A stretch of 64,000 bases of DNA from Synechococcus sp. PCC 7336 (GCF_000332275.1 NZ_CM001776.1:5002638-5066637); one strand, 5' to 3'; positions 34,241-43,673 are shown, counted from the stretch's first letter. Numbers and translations: made by a program. Notes: generated by a model not told the origin, from the letters alone.

Positions 34241-34432
34241 CTCCAGAGAATCGAAGTAGGCGACCTCAACGAGGCTCTCAAAAGTTACGTCAACCCTCAC
34301 GTGCTCGTGATTGATGAGATGGGCTATCTCGGCTACGGGCTGGGGGCCGCCGATATTCTCTTCTAGGTCGTGGACTGGCGCTACCACAATCGAGCTTACG
34401 GTAACAAACCTGCCGACTCACCTGTTACCTGA
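34241..34432 (+). pseudogene. istB: remnant of an IS21-type IstB ATPase
   Basis: The frame reads EALKSYVNPHVLVIDEMGYL and continues GYGLGAADILF, then a TAG stop where the family has Gln, then VVDWRYHNRAYGN. VLVIDEMGYL is the Walker B region of IstB, the helper ATPase of IS21-family transposons. Start, P-loop and C-terminus are missing, so this is a dead fragment. The nearby transposase gene istA is not present. Confidence 0.75.
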
Positions 34433-34601
34433 CAGTTGTACCTCAAGCCGCGTTTGGGTCAACAATTTTAGTTCCGTGCAATGGAGCTGCGGCAATCGAA
34501 TATTGAAGGTTGCGAACACAAAAATAAAGGAAGTTGAGATACACTACAATCTCTCAACTTCCCTAAGATGAGATCCAAATACATGTTAGTTAAGATACAT
34601 A

Positions 34602-34784
34602 CTAGTCAATCATTTCCTTTGTCTTGTCCTTGAGGTTCTCTATTTCATGCTCGGCTTCGGCTTCGGCCTGCTTCAGTTGACCTTCAGCTTTATCCTCAGG
34701 GTTGCCAGTAATTTCCCCTACAGCTTCCTGAACTTTACCTTCAATATTTTTAGCAGTTGCTTTTAGTCGTTCTTCGATCGACAT
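34602..34784 (-). CDS. CsbD-family stress protein
   Basis: A 60-residue, highly charged helical protein: MSIEERLKATAKNIEGKVQE, then AVGEITGNPEDKAEGQLKQA and an acidic repeat end. This is the CsbD-like family, general-stress proteins in many bacteria (controlled by SigB in Bacillus). It has no membrane segment. A related gene with the same pattern lies 190 bases upstream at 34974-35156, so this is a tandem duplicate. The function is not known. Confidence 0.88.
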   Translation of the reverse strand: MSIEERLKATAKNIEGKVQEAVGEITGNPEDKAEGQLKQAEAEAEHEIENLKDKTKEMID

Positions 34785-34973
34785 AACTATCCCCTACTTA
34801 AATCCTGCTACTCTTCTAACATGTACCCTCATCAAAGCACCAACATCTATCTAAAGACATATTTTGCTCTCAGTAGATTCTGTCGCATCTGTATTATCTG
34901 CTGCCTAGGCTAGTAAAATTATATGCATGCAGATCTGCATGCATATAGCCTATCTCTCTAACTCATAAGAATT

Positions 34974-35156
34974 CTAATCGATTACATCTTTGGCCTTATC
35001 CTTGATGTTCTCTTTCTCTTGAGCAACTTGAGCTTCAGCTTGCTTTGCTTTGCCTTCAGCCTTGATTTCTGGATCGCCGGTCAATTCACCTACTGCCTCT
35101 TGAGCTTTACCTTCGAGATTTTTAGCTGTAGCTTTTATTCTTTCTTCAGTACCCAT
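34974..35156 (-). CDS. CsbD-family stress protein, second copy
   Basis: A 60-residue paralogue of the gene at 34602-34784 with the same order of motifs: EERIKATAKNLEGKAQEAVG, then ELTGDPEIKAEGKAKQA and VAQEKENIKDKAKDVID. Around two thirds of residues agree, so the two arose by duplication and have drifted. Its own promoter probably lies in the 35160-35300 region. Confidence 0.88.
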   Translation of the reverse strand: MGTEERIKATAKNLEGKAQEAVGELTGDPEIKAEGKAKQAEAQVAQEKENIKDKAKDVID

Positions 35157-35615
35157 ATCTAGATCTCTATTTTCAGAAACTTCATCTCTAATCTAGACTT
35201 AATCTAGAGGCGATCGCGTCCCCTATTAGATGTATCTGCGCTTGAAAAGAGTCTTCCTTTAGGATGATGACACAATTTAGTTCGAGTAGATAGAGATTGC
35301 ATTGTAATGATCCCTCTTATGTCATATTAGCCATAATGGAGTAGAAGTTATTGTCCGAAGAGGAAAGAAAAATAGGTGTAGTAAGGTCTGCAGTTCAGAT
35401 TGTAGGCTGCATTGACCAATATTGTGAGTATTATCGTCAAGTGTTTCCAGATGTCAGAAGCTTTGAGCATTTTAAATATTTACTTTATATAAGGTTGAGA
35501 ATGGCATTGTGAGCGTGAATGCATATGGAATCTTAGGGGCGACAGCTTTCCCACTACTATCCCTCTTTGAGTCCCCTATCCTTTCTCGACAGATTCATTT
35601 GAGTCGATCTCGCCC
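35157..35615. other. intergenic stretch, CsbD to Uma2
   Basis: About 460 bp. It is A+T-rich on the left and holds a HIP1 octamer (near 35211). It probably has the CsbD promoter. No gene, RNA or repeat was found. Confidence 0.4.
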
Positions 35616-36191
35616 TTACCAAAAGCCATCAAGCTTTAATACAAAATCGGGCAAAATAGGACTCCCCAATAGCTGAGTTGGTTGTTGCAACATCTCCTTT
35701 GGCTGTCCGGGGCGATAAATCTCAACCTGCTTTGTGCCGCGATTCAATAGCCAACCTAGCTGCACGCCATTATCTATATACTCTTGCAGCTTGGCTCGAG
35801 CCTCTGCCAAATTGTCACTGGGAGACATCAGTTCCATCGCAAAATCGGGAGCGAGGGGCGGAAATTTCTCTCGTTGTTGAGGGGTAAGAGCATTCCATCG
35901 ATCTCGTTTTATCCATGCCGCGTCAGGCGAACGGTCTGCACCGTTTGGCAAGTGAAACCCAGTCGAAGAGTCAAAGACAATTCCCAGTTGAGATTGCTCG
36001 TTCCACAGACCTAACTTCATCAGTAGACTGGCGTTCCGAGCTCCTGTCTCGCCCCCCGTTGGAGCCATAACCACGAGATCTCCCTCTGCCGTTCGTTCTA
36101 GCTTCCAGTCTGGATTTGCTCGGCACAAATCGTAGAACTGGTCGGATGCGAGTGTTGCTGTAGCAGGCATCTTGAGGATGGAGGGGGTCAT
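35616..36191 (-). CDS. Uma2-family (DUF820) endonuclease-like protein
   Basis: A 191-residue protein with the restriction-endonuclease-like fold of the Uma2 family, which is very common in cyanobacteria. The pattern LTPQQREKFPPLAPDFAMEL, with PDFAMELMSPSD (the ExK-like acidic position) and EYIDNGVQLGWLLNRGTKQV, is typical. Family function is unclear; nuclease activity is inferred from fold. The frame starts MTPSILKMPATATLASDQF; an in-frame Met at residue 7 (KMPATA) is possible. Confidence 0.85.
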   Translation of the reverse strand: MTPSILKMPATATLASDQFYDLCRANPDWKLERTAEGDLVVMAPTGGETGARNASLLMKLGLWNEQSQLGIVFDSSTGFHLPNGADRSPDAAWIKRDRWNALTPQQREKFPPLAPDFAMELMSPSDNLAEARAKLQEYIDNGVQLGWLLNRGTKQVEIYRPGQPKEMLQQPTQLLGSPILPDFVLKLDGFW

Positions 36192-36348
36192 GGGCTCAAT
36201 CCACTGAAGCTACTGGTATTCTAGCCTTCGCGATCGCCTCCAAAACTCTCGATCGCGACGAGCGCGCCTCTGTCAAACAGCAGGTAAACTGCGGCATCGC
36301 CGTACGCACAGCCCTGCTGTATCTGATGGGAGGCAGTCGATTGCCAGA

Positions 36349-36561
36349 CTAAAACAACCCGTTTGTGAAAGCCGCAATGACTCCGCGACCGGTGAGAAGT
36401 TCGATCGCCAGAGCAGAGAGAAGCCCAATCATTGCCAAGCGGCCATTCAGTTGCTCGGCTTGTTGTGTGAACCCAATGCTGGATTGCTCCACATACATCT
36501 CCGGCTCGATCGCAAAGTTATTCAAACGGCCTCGTTCGTCTACGGTTACACCCTTTGGCAT
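36349..36561 (-). CDS. high-light-inducible chlorophyll-binding protein (Hlip)
   Basis: A 70-residue single-helix thylakoid protein. The signature AEQLNGRLAMIGLLSALAIE (ExxNxRxAM type) binds chlorophyll, and the stroma-facing N-terminus MPKGVTVDERGRLNNFAIEP is the family pattern. These proteins bind to photosystem assembly intermediates and quench light energy under stress. It is a single gene, transcribed away from sqdX. Confidence 0.92.
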   Translation of the reverse strand: MPKGVTVDERGRLNNFAIEPEMYVEQSSIGFTQQAEQLNGRLAMIGLLSALAIELLTGRGVIAAFTNGLF

Positions 36562-36685
36562 CAGTTAGCTCCCAAATGACTGGCTATGCTATGTTACATA
36601 ATTTAACGCAAATGTTAATCTTTGTAAGCAGCAAAGGGATGCCTACCACGAGCTTCTCGTGCGTTTGTGCCAAATGGCGGCTAAT

Positions 36686-37816
36686 TTAGCAAGCGATCGC
36701 GCGCTCTGTCACGCCCCGATAGAAGCTTTCCAATTGGTGGGTGGCGGCTTCCCAGCCCCATCGTTCGGCCTCTTTGCGAGCATTTGCGCGAATGTCGGCA
36801 ACCCGATCGCGATCGCTCAACATCTGTCGGGCCACATTGACAAACTCTGCTTCGGAATTGGGCTCGAACAGATAGCCATTGACTCCCTCTTCAATAATGT
36901 CGGTGATACCGCCAGAGCGAGCTGCCATTGCCGGACAGCCCGCCGCCATTGCTTCTAGCAACACCAGCCCTAATGTTTCGGTGCGAGAGGGAAACACGAA
37001 AAGATCGGCAGAGGCGAAAGCTGCCGCCAGGGTTTGGCCCTTGAGATAGCCCGTAAAGACAACGTCGTGCCCGTCAAAATGCTCTTCCAGCACAGACCGA
37101 TCGGGACCGTCCCCCACAATCGCCAAGCGCGTTTCCGGCATCTGCTCCAGGATGGTGCGAATGCGGCTGACCTCCTTTTCAGCAGAGAGGCGACCGACAT
37201 AGAGAAGCAGCGGACGATCGGGTTGGCCGTCACTGAGGCGATCGCGCATTTCATCCGAGGCGGCGCTGGGATGAAAGAGCTCGGTATCGACGCCCCGCTG
37301 CCACACCTTCACCCGCTCGATGCCGTGGCTGCTCAGCTCCTCCTGCATTGCGGTAGAGGTACAGAGGTTGAGTTGGGCGCGGTTGTGGCCCAGCTTGAGT
37401 AACCCCCAGAGGGTGCCTTCTAAAAAGCCGAGACCGTAGTGCTGCAGGTACTTGGGTAAGTGGGTGTGATAGGACGCCACCAGCGGCACCTTCATGGCGT
37501 CGCTGTAATACATTCCCCCTAAACCGAGTACGGCAGGATTGACCACATGAATAATGTCGGGGCGAAAGCGGCGCAGCACTCGACCGATCGCTGGCCCCGG
37601 AGCGGCTAATTTCAGTTCGGGGTACATCGGCAGGGGAATACCCGGCATACCGTAGACGCGGGCGCGGGCGAAGCGGCGAGGGGCACCATCGACGTCGGGA
37701 GCGATCGCAATGACCTCGTTGCCGTGGGCGGTGAGGTGTTCGATCGTGTGACACAGGCGCGTCACGATGCCGTCAATCTTCGGCAAAAAGGTTTCGGTAA
37801 ACAGGGCGACGCGCAT
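36686..37816 (-). CDS. sqdX: sulfoquinovosyltransferase (sulfolipid synthase)
   Basis: The frame is open for seven more codons, but MRVALFTETFLPKIDGIVTR at ATG 37816 is the family start. The 376-residue product is a GT-B glycosyltransferase of family 4. It has HLPKYLQHYGLGFLEGTLW and an E-x7-E type donor site in FPSRTETLGLVLLEAMAAG. This sequence pattern is that of SqdX, which moves sulfoquinovose from UDP to diacylglycerol for sulfolipid in the thylakoid membrane. sqdB is not in this window. Confidence 0.88.
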   Translation of the reverse strand: MRVALFTETFLPKIDGIVTRLCHTIEHLTAHGNEVIAIAPDVDGAPRRFARARVYGMPGIPLPMYPELKLAAPGPAIGRVLRRFRPDIIHVVNPAVLGLGGMYYSDAMKVPLVASYHTHLPKYLQHYGLGFLEGTLWGLLKLGHNRAQLNLCTSTAMQEELSSHGIERVKVWQRGVDTELFHPSAASDEMRDRLSDGQPDRPLLLYVGRLSAEKEVSRIRTILEQMPETRLAIVGDGPDRSVLEEHFDGHDVVFTGYLKGQTLAAAFASADLFVFPSRTETLGLVLLEAMAAGCPAMAARSGGITDIIEEGVNGYLFEPNSEAEFVNVARQMLSDRDRVADIRANARKEAERWGWEAATHQLESFYRGVTERAIAC

Positions 37817-38172
37817 AGGCTTGCGGGTTCCTCGCAAAGAGCGATCTCTTCAGTCAATAGGTATGTATTCTGAGGCGCATTGTACAGGAATGCGTTTCCC
37901 CGTGGTGCAAGAAACTTTGGCGCGGAATTCTCGATCGAGCTCTACTGAGGTTGAGTGTTTGCCAGATTACAAACTGAAAACTCGAATCGTTTCTCGCTCA
38001 TTTCATTGCCGAACCAACGGCGAAACAAACTCGCCATTCCCCCTCAACTGAATTGCCCTCAGTTTGACAACTACTAGACCTGCGATCGCAGTCACACGAT
38101 CGCCGCGATCGCGATCGCCAGCATTTTTCTATTGCCATTAGAGGATAGTTTTATCGCTCAGGACAGATCGCA
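37817..38172. other. intergenic stretch, sqdX to exported protein gene
   Basis: About 355 bp between divergent genes, so both promoters should lie here. HIP1-type motifs cluster at about 38,080-38,118 (several GCGATCGC and CGATCGC overlaps). No small gene was found. Confidence 0.4.
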
Positions 38173-38715
38173 ATGCTTTCCCGTCACAAAGCTTCCCAAT
38201 CTCTCTCGGCACTGTTAATGGGGTCTCTCCTGGTGGGGACTGCACTCCTAAGTTCTGCCCCCACCGAAGCCCGCAGCGTGCGAGGAGTCACTCCAGACCC
38301 CGAGTCCAATCTGGTGCAACTGCAAGCAGCGAACAAGCCTGCCCTGCTGGAGATTCCCCCCCGTGAAGGAGGCGAGTGCGAGACTCCTACCACCCCCAAG
38401 ATCGATTTAACCTGCGGCAGTTATGCCGTGAGTTGGAGAGATGTCAACGGCGATCGGGTTCGAGCTCAGCTTTATTTATCCAGAAGCGAACCCTACATGG
38501 ACGTGCAATTCTACAACCCACTGACGCAAGCGATGGCGAACGTTCGCCAAAAGCTTGTTGTCCGAGGCAATCGCGCGATCGGCTACAACCCAGTGGATGC
38601 TTATACTGGGGCACCAGTCAGCGATTACAGCTCGGATGTCTTGGAAGTGAACGGATACAGCATTGTGGCGCGCGATAGCTATGGCTCCTATCCAGTCACG
38701 TTGGCTTTATATTGA
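38173..38715 (+). CDS. exported protein of unknown function
   Basis: A 180-residue protein with a signal peptide (MLSRHKASQSLSALLMGSLL..., cleavage near EARS). The mature part has two Cys (GGECETP and DLTCGSY) that may form a disulfide, and many beta-type residues (YAVSWRDVNGDRVRAQLYLS). I do not recognise the family. It lies alone. It may be periplasmic or an outer-membrane lipid-free protein; no function proposed. Confidence 0.75.
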   Translation: MLSRHKASQSLSALLMGSLLVGTALLSSAPTEARSVRGVTPDPESNLVQLQAANKPALLEIPPREGGECETPTTPKIDLTCGSYAVSWRDVNGDRVRAQLYLSRSEPYMDVQFYNPLTQAMANVRQKLVVRGNRAIGYNPVDAYTGAPVSDYSSDVLEVNGYSIVARDSYGSYPVTLALY

Positions 38716-39073
38716 ACCCCTCAGGAAGATAAGTCGGGAAAAACTGCGTTTGGCTGTCTGCGAAGATATTAAATTTAGCTTGCGATCGCGAGGACTACCC
38801 ATCCATCAGTCGCATATTTTTAGTCAACATTTTGCGACAAAACGGTTTGTTTACAGTGGTGCTCTGCAACAGACATGCGGGTTTGGTATTGAGAACTGGC
38901 TATCGATTTGCCACGGCCTTGCGAGCTCAGGGCGATCGGTGCTAGACGCCGTCACGTTGCTCTACTGAGCAATGCAGGTATCGATCGCAAAATGTCCTTT
39001 TGACATTATCTCAAGAAAAGACATAATTGACTTGTGACAACTTACAGGCTGAAAGCTGGCTTACTCGCTGAAC
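38716..39073. other. intergenic stretch before the small XRE-linked pair
   Basis: About 360 bp without a gene I can support. Frames here have stops or no start signal. The stretch before 39074 should hold the promoter of the following pair. Confidence 0.4.
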
Positions 39074-39325
39074 TTGCCACCTCAACTGCAACAGCAAGGG
39101 TGGAAAGTAAAAATTAGAGATCGCGAACGGGTGGAGCCGCCCCATGTGACGGTCATCTGCAAGCGCAATAGCTGGCGTTATGGCCTGCGAGAAAAAGCGT
39201 TCTTGGACGATCGGCCAGATCCTCGCGATGTCCCAGATGCGCTTCTTGCGGAGATTGCAGCGCAGCTCGACACTCTGAGAAAAAAGTGGGACGAAATGTA
39301 CCCGGAGAATCCGGTGGGAGGTTAG
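39074..39325 (+). CDS. small conserved protein of unknown function (paired with XRE regulator)
   Basis: An 83-residue protein from a TTG start at 39074, read LPPQLQQQGWKVKIRDRERV. The sequence VEPPHVTVICKRNSWRYGLR followed by FLDDRPDPRDVP and KKWDEMYPENP is a pattern I have seen in small bacterial proteins of unknown role often next to a regulator; it vaguely recalls DUF4160. It is strongly charged and soluble. No ATG is available between the upstream stop (39050) and this TTG, so the start is a guess. Two bases separate its stop from the following ATG region, so the two form a unit. Confidence 0.65.
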   Translation: MPPQLQQQGWKVKIRDRERVEPPHVTVICKRNSWRYGLREKAFLDDRPDPRDVPDALLAEIAAQLDTLRKKWDEMYPENPVGG

Positions 39326-39327
39326 GA

Positions 39328-40110
39328 ATGGCCGTCACGGAAGAGAAAGTCTATCGATATCGAGTCGGGGCTGCCTTCGAACGGGTGGGCTCTAGCCTGG
39401 AAAGTCAGGACGTGGCAGAAGCAATGTCGAAACGGCGCGGGATCTGGATTTCTTCAGATGCTGAAGACCTTACTAAGCAATTGACACAAATATCCCCCAA
39501 AGACACTTGGAATCGCTTATTGCTGCTCACTCCAGACATCGACAAAGCGCGTCTCGAGCTTCTAGGCGTTTATTTTCGTTCGATTGTCAGCCCTGCAAAA
39601 GGCATCAAACTCCTAGAATCTGAAGAGCTAGCGGAGGTACTCGCTGCCGATCGACCGGAGGACTACTTTATTGGCGGTCTAGTAGACTTTGCCGATGAGT
39701 CCCTCATACTCTACAGAGGAAATCTCGAACCTCTAGTCATTCCATTTGACTGGTTTCACACTACTCCACAGGGCTTGCAGCCTGATTTCCATCAATTTAC
39801 AGTTACAGATTTCGGACAAACTATCAATCTCGGTGACTATGAAGCCGCTAGCGATGCCATTCTCTACGAATTCTCACGTGATGCCCGCAAGCGGATGAAA
39901 TCTCGTGCGCTGGCCTCAGATGATTCACTCGGTGCTGCCATTCGCAGACTTCGGCTCCAAAAAAATCTATCCCTCAAAGACTTTCCCAATGTGAGTGAAA
40001 AAACACTCGGGCGCATTGAACGCGGCGAGGTTGAGGCTCCTCACCAGGAAACGATTGCCAACATAGCTTTACATCTGGGCGTATCTCCAGAGGAGCTCGA
40101 ATCCTACTAG
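39328..40110 (+). CDS. XRE-type regulator with DUF2442-like part
   Basis: Starts MAVTEEKVYRYRVGAAFERV at ATG 39328, preferred over earlier in-frame codons that overlap the preceding gene. The 260-residue protein has a large N-terminal part of unknown fold, a middle DUF2442-like segment (PDFHQFTVTDFGQTINLGDY), and a C-terminal helix-turn-helix of the XRE type (LRLQKNLSLKDFPNVSEKTLGRIERGE, about residues 208-234). The pair looks like a toxin-antitoxin-like unit, with the regulator as antitoxin. The N-terminal part could bind a ligand. Not a known system. Confidence 0.7.
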   Translation: MAVTEEKVYRYRVGAAFERVGSSLESQDVAEAMSKRRGIWISSDAEDLTKQLTQISPKDTWNRLLLLTPDIDKARLELLGVYFRSIVSPAKGIKLLESEELAEVLAADRPEDYFIGGLVDFADESLILYRGNLEPLVIPFDWFHTTPQGLQPDFHQFTVTDFGQTINLGDYEAASDAILYEFSRDARKRMKSRALASDDSLGAAIRRLRLQKNLSLKDFPNVSEKTLGRIERGEVEAPHQETIANIALHLGVSPEELESY

Positions 40111-40163
40111 CCCGATCCTACTGACAGCGCTCGTGCCCTCTATCCTTTCGCCCCTCGCACTTC

Positions 40164-41630
40164 ATGGCTAAATCCTGCATGGTGGTCGGCACCTCCTCCA
40201 ATGTCGGCAAGTCATTGGTGGTGGCAGCTCTCTGTCGCATCTTCAAGCAAGACGGCTGGTCCGTCGCGCCGTTCAAGGCACAGAACATGTCTTTAAACGC
40301 CTATGTAACGCCAGATGGGGGGGAGATTGGCTACGCACAGGCACTGCAGGCATGGGCAGCAGGAGTGCCGCCCCGGGTAGAAATGAACCCGATTCTGCTC
40401 AAACCGCAGGGGAATATGACCTCGCAAATTATCTTGAACGGCCATCCGGTCGGCACCTATCGGGCGGGGGATTATTACGAAACCTTTTTCGATCGCGGCT
40501 GGCAAGCGGTGCGAGACACGTTGGACCGGCTGAGTCCAGAGTATGACTGGCTAATTTGCGAAGGGGCAGGCAGTCCGGCGGAGATGAACCTGCACCATCG
40601 CGATTTGACCAATATGCGGGTGGCGAAGTACTTGCAAGCGCCTACCCTGCTGGTGGCGGATATCGATCGCGGTGGGGCTTTGGCCCATGTCGTAGGCACC
40701 TTGCAGGTATTGCCCGAAGAGGAGCGCCAGCTCTTTGCAGGCATTGTCATCAACAAATTTCGAGGTGTCCTCGATCTGCTGCAACCGGGATTGGATTGGC
40801 TGGAAGAATATACGGGGCTGCCAGTGGTGGGCGTCTTGCCTTGGCTGGACTTTGCCTTGCCAGCTGAGGACTCTATGAGCTTGTTCGAGCAGCGGGGCAG
40901 CAAGCGAACGGCCCAGATCGAGATTGCCGTCATTCGCTTGCCACACATTGCCAACTTCACCGATTTCGATCCGCTAGCTGCCGAACCGACGGTGCGGGTG
41001 CGCTTTGTGGGTTTGAACGAATCCTTAGGGTCTCCAGATGTGGCGATCTTGCCGGGGAGTAAAGCGACCATTGCCGATTTAATGGCACTGCAGGAATCGG
41101 GCATGGCCGAGCAACTACAGAGGTTCTCGGGGGCGATCGCCGGCATCTGTGGAGGGATGCAGATGTTGGGGCAGGCGATCGCCGATCCGGCCGGCTATGA
41201 AGGGCCGAGCGGCAAGTTTCGGGGCTTGGGATTGCTGCCGCTGGAGACGCAGTTAACGGGGGAAAAGGTGACTCGCCAAGTGAGTACGAGCGATCGCTGG
41301 TTGGGAGAGTCGCCCATTCTCGGCTACGAAATTCATCAAGGGCGAACGACGTTTGGTCATTCTGCTCGCAGGATGTTCGAGCGCGACGATCTCGGCTGCG
41401 TGTCAGCCGACGATCGCGTTTGGGGCAGTTACCTGCACGGTCTTTTCGACAACCACGCTTGGCGCAGGCAGTGGCTCAACCGCCTGCGGATGGCCAAAAG
41501 CTTGCGCCCGCTGCCCGAATTGGCAGGCCATTACAGTGAGGATCGCGATCGCCTGCTCGATCGCTTGGCAGAAATCTGGCGACCCCAGCTCGATCTGAAG
41601 GTGTTAGGCTATCATTCCAAACTTACCTAA
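40164..41630 (+). CDS. cobQ: cobyric acid synthase
   Basis: A 488-residue enzyme with the N-terminal P-loop-like MVVGTSSNVGKSLVVAALCR, NMSLNAYVTPDGGEIGYAQA, and CEGAGSPAEMNL, and a C-terminal class I amidotransferase domain with the active-site Cys in AGICGGMQMLGQ and the His in GSYLHGLFDNHAW. It makes four amide groups on adenosyl-cobyrinic acid diamide with glutamine and ATP, in cobalamin (pseudocobalamin) synthesis. No cobalamin riboswitch was seen. The last eight bases overlap the convergent SGNH gene end. Confidence 0.93.
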   Translation: MAKSCMVVGTSSNVGKSLVVAALCRIFKQDGWSVAPFKAQNMSLNAYVTPDGGEIGYAQALQAWAAGVPPRVEMNPILLKPQGNMTSQIILNGHPVGTYRAGDYYETFFDRGWQAVRDTLDRLSPEYDWLICEGAGSPAEMNLHHRDLTNMRVAKYLQAPTLLVADIDRGGALAHVVGTLQVLPEEERQLFAGIVINKFRGVLDLLQPGLDWLEEYTGLPVVGVLPWLDFALPAEDSMSLFEQRGSKRTAQIEIAVIRLPHIANFTDFDPLAAEPTVRVRFVGLNESLGSPDVAILPGSKATIADLMALQESGMAEQLQRFSGAIAGICGGMQMLGQAIADPAGYEGPSGKFRGLGLLPLETQLTGEKVTRQVSTSDRWLGESPILGYEIHQGRTTFGHSARRMFERDDLGCVSADDRVWGSYLHGLFDNHAWRRQWLNRLRMAKSLRPLPELAGHYSEDRDRLLDRLAEIWRPQLDLKVLGYHSKLT

Positions 41631-43038
41631 ACCTCGAACTCCGCCGGGGATCGAAGGGGGTGGGAACGAGCACAAACTTTTCCGCGATTCGGTCGTAGAT
41701 CCGCTCGGCTAGCAAAACATTGGCCCCATCCGTCAAACTCGTTGGCCCCTGGAAGGCTTGCCCGTCAAAATTGTCGTACAACCCCGACAAGTTCACCACC
41801 GAGGCATTGGCAGATGCTTGCGCTGCCTGGTTCGCTGCATCCATCAAGCGGCGATACAGCTGTGGCATGCGATCGCTGTAGTCTTCCCCCAGATTCTGCA
41901 CAATTGCCGTCTCCTCGATCGTCATAGCCGAGGGATTGCGCCCCATAATTTCGGGCTGCACCCCAATCAGCATCAAGCTACCCGCCCCCGAATTGAGCCG
42001 CACCATCTGCAATAAATGGTTGCGATAGCGCTCTATCCGCCGAGTGAGCTCGGCATCGTCTGGCGGCAAACTGTCAGCCAAAGTGCTGTCAGGATCGACC
42101 CCCATGACATTCAGCGCTTGGAGCGACTGCTGCTGTTCGACTTCCTGCTGGGCTTGCAAGAAATAGTGCTTGAAACTGCGCACCAAGAGCAGTCGATCGA
42201 ACCACTCCTTAGCCTCGCTCGCAGCCACTTCTTTGAGGTTGACTTCTTCCGCTGGAATCGCCAAATCGTCTAAACCCGGCACGTCTGCACCGGCGAGATC
42301 GCCCGGTAAAAATAGATCTGCATATCCATTCAGCACCACGATCACGTCAGGCTGATAGGCCAAAATTTGCTGGGCCAATAGGGCTAATTCATTCCCCGAG
42401 GCATACCCCGGAACGGCGGCATTAATGACGCGATAGTTGCCTTCTTTAATGCGGGGAGGACGAGCCAACACCACCTGCACGCGATCGGCAAAAAACGGCA
42501 GCATATCCGGCTGAAAGGAATCGGGATTGGCCTGCTGCTGGGCGACGCGATCGTTCAGTTGGGCCTCTAGCTGTTCCGAAAAGGTGGCTGCATTGTTGGA
42601 GCTCAACTGGCCAAAGGCAGCTGACCCCCCCAATACCGCAATCCGAATTTCGTCAGCGGGCTTATTGACAGAAATGGGCTCGATATCCCGAAAACCGCTT
42701 TCGTTAATCGCCCAATAATTGCTGTTGGTGTTGGCTTGCAGGGCATAACCCAGTAACGGAGTGCGGACCGCCATCAGATCGCCGTTCGGGCGATCGCTGT
42801 CGAAGACGTAGCCAGACTGACTGAGGAAACTGAGTCGATAGGAGCGGGTCAACTCCGGTTCGTCCGAGCCCTGCCCTTCAAATGCTTCGGCAAATCCAGT
42901 TGCATCGGCCAGAGCCCGGACTAAAAACTCCAAGCCTACCGGAATGCCGACAATCAGGAGCAGGATGGCAAGCAACCGCATTAGGAACCCAGAGCGGCGA
43001 CGCTTGCGTCGGTACTCGTACATGCGTGACAACCTCAT
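41623..43038 (-). CDS. SGNH/GDSL hydrolase-like membrane-anchored protein
   Basis: A 471-residue protein with one N-terminal membrane segment (LLAILLLIVGIPVGLEFLV) after a basic tail, and a periplasmic SGNH domain. GSH blocks: AVLGGSAAFGQ (block I Ser), YASGNE (block II Gly), VVLNGYADL (block III Asn-like). The substrate may be an acyl group of a polysaccharide; this type is common in cyanobacteria. Start at ATG 43038; MYEYRRKRRRSGF just after it may be an alternative start. Confidence 0.8.
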   Translation of the reverse strand: MRLSRMYEYRRKRRRSGFLMRLLAILLLIVGIPVGLEFLVRALADATGFAEAFEGQGSDEPELTRSYRLSFLSQSGYVFDSDRPNGDLMAVRTPLLGYALQANTNSNYWAINESGFRDIEPISVNKPADEIRIAVLGGSAAFGQLSSNNAATFSEQLEAQLNDRVAQQQANPDSFQPDMLPFFADRVQVVLARPPRIKEGNYRVINAAVPGYASGNELALLAQQILAYQPDVIVVLNGYADLFLPGDLAGADVPGLDDLAIPAEEVNLKEVAASEAKEWFDRLLLVRSFKHYFLQAQQEVEQQQSLQALNVMGVDPDSTLADSLPPDDAELTRRIERYRNHLLQMVRLNSGAGSLMLIGVQPEIMGRNPSAMTIEETAIVQNLGEDYSDRMPQLYRRLMDAANQAAQASANASVVNLSGLYDNFDGQAFQGPTSLTDGANVLLAERIYDRIAEKFVLVPTPFDPRRSSRFR

Positions 43039-43178
43039 AACTCAACACCCTGAAGGGATCTTGACAGCTTGCGATACGGTTCTCCGAGCTAGCTGGCGCA
43101 CCATCCATTCAGTCACCCCCCAGTGTGTGCCAGGCTGTCGCGGGATGCAACTTTCCCAGTCGAGATCGCAGACTGCTA

Positions 43179-43670
43179 CTATAGCCTCCGACCTAAAATG
43201 AGCAAATCTCGCTCGATGCCATCAAACTGGGCAACTGCTGGCAAATGCCCCCACTGCTCGAACCCGAACTGTTGGAACAATTGCAAGCTGGGCAAGTTAC
43301 GGGCAAAAATAAACCCCAATAACGCGCGCAACCCCAAGGCTGGCGATCGCGCGATCGCTTCTCTCAACAAAAAGCTCCCGACCCCTTGACGGCGGTAGGT
43401 AGGGGCGACGTAAATGCTCACCTCTGCCGTCGCTCGATAGGCGGGTCGGCCATAAAAGACCTGAAAACTCAGCCACCCCACCACCCGCTGCGGCTCTCTA
43501 TCGATAACCCACAGGGGCAAGCGATCGCTGGAATGAGCGCGAAACCACTCCAAGCGACTCTCCACCGTTACGGGCTCGGTATCGGCGGTGACGCTCCGAC
43601 TGGGAATGGTGGAATTGTAGATCTCCACAATCGCGGGCAGATCCTCAATCGTCGCAGATCTCAGTTGCAC
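43179..43670 (-). CDS. GNAT N-acetyltransferase (phosphinothricin-acetyltransferase type)
   Basis: A 163-residue GNAT protein, beginning [21 protein letters not shown], with the acetyl-CoA loop [14 protein letters not shown] and the closing [17 protein letters not shown]. It resembles bar/pat-type acetyltransferases, which often act on amino acids such as methionine derivatives. Its start lies three bases after murI's stop (43674), so the two are likely one operon; a direct link to cell wall formation is not shown. Confidence 0.85.
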   Translation of the reverse strand: MQLRSATIEDLPAIVEIYNSTIPSRSVTADTEPVTVESRLEWFRAHSSDRLPLWVIDREPQRVVGWLSFQVFYGRPAYRATAEVSIYVAPTYRRQGVGSFLLREAIARSPALGLRALLGFIFARNLPSLQLFQQFGFEQWGHLPAVAQFDGIERDLLILGRRL

Positions 43671-43673
43671 AGC

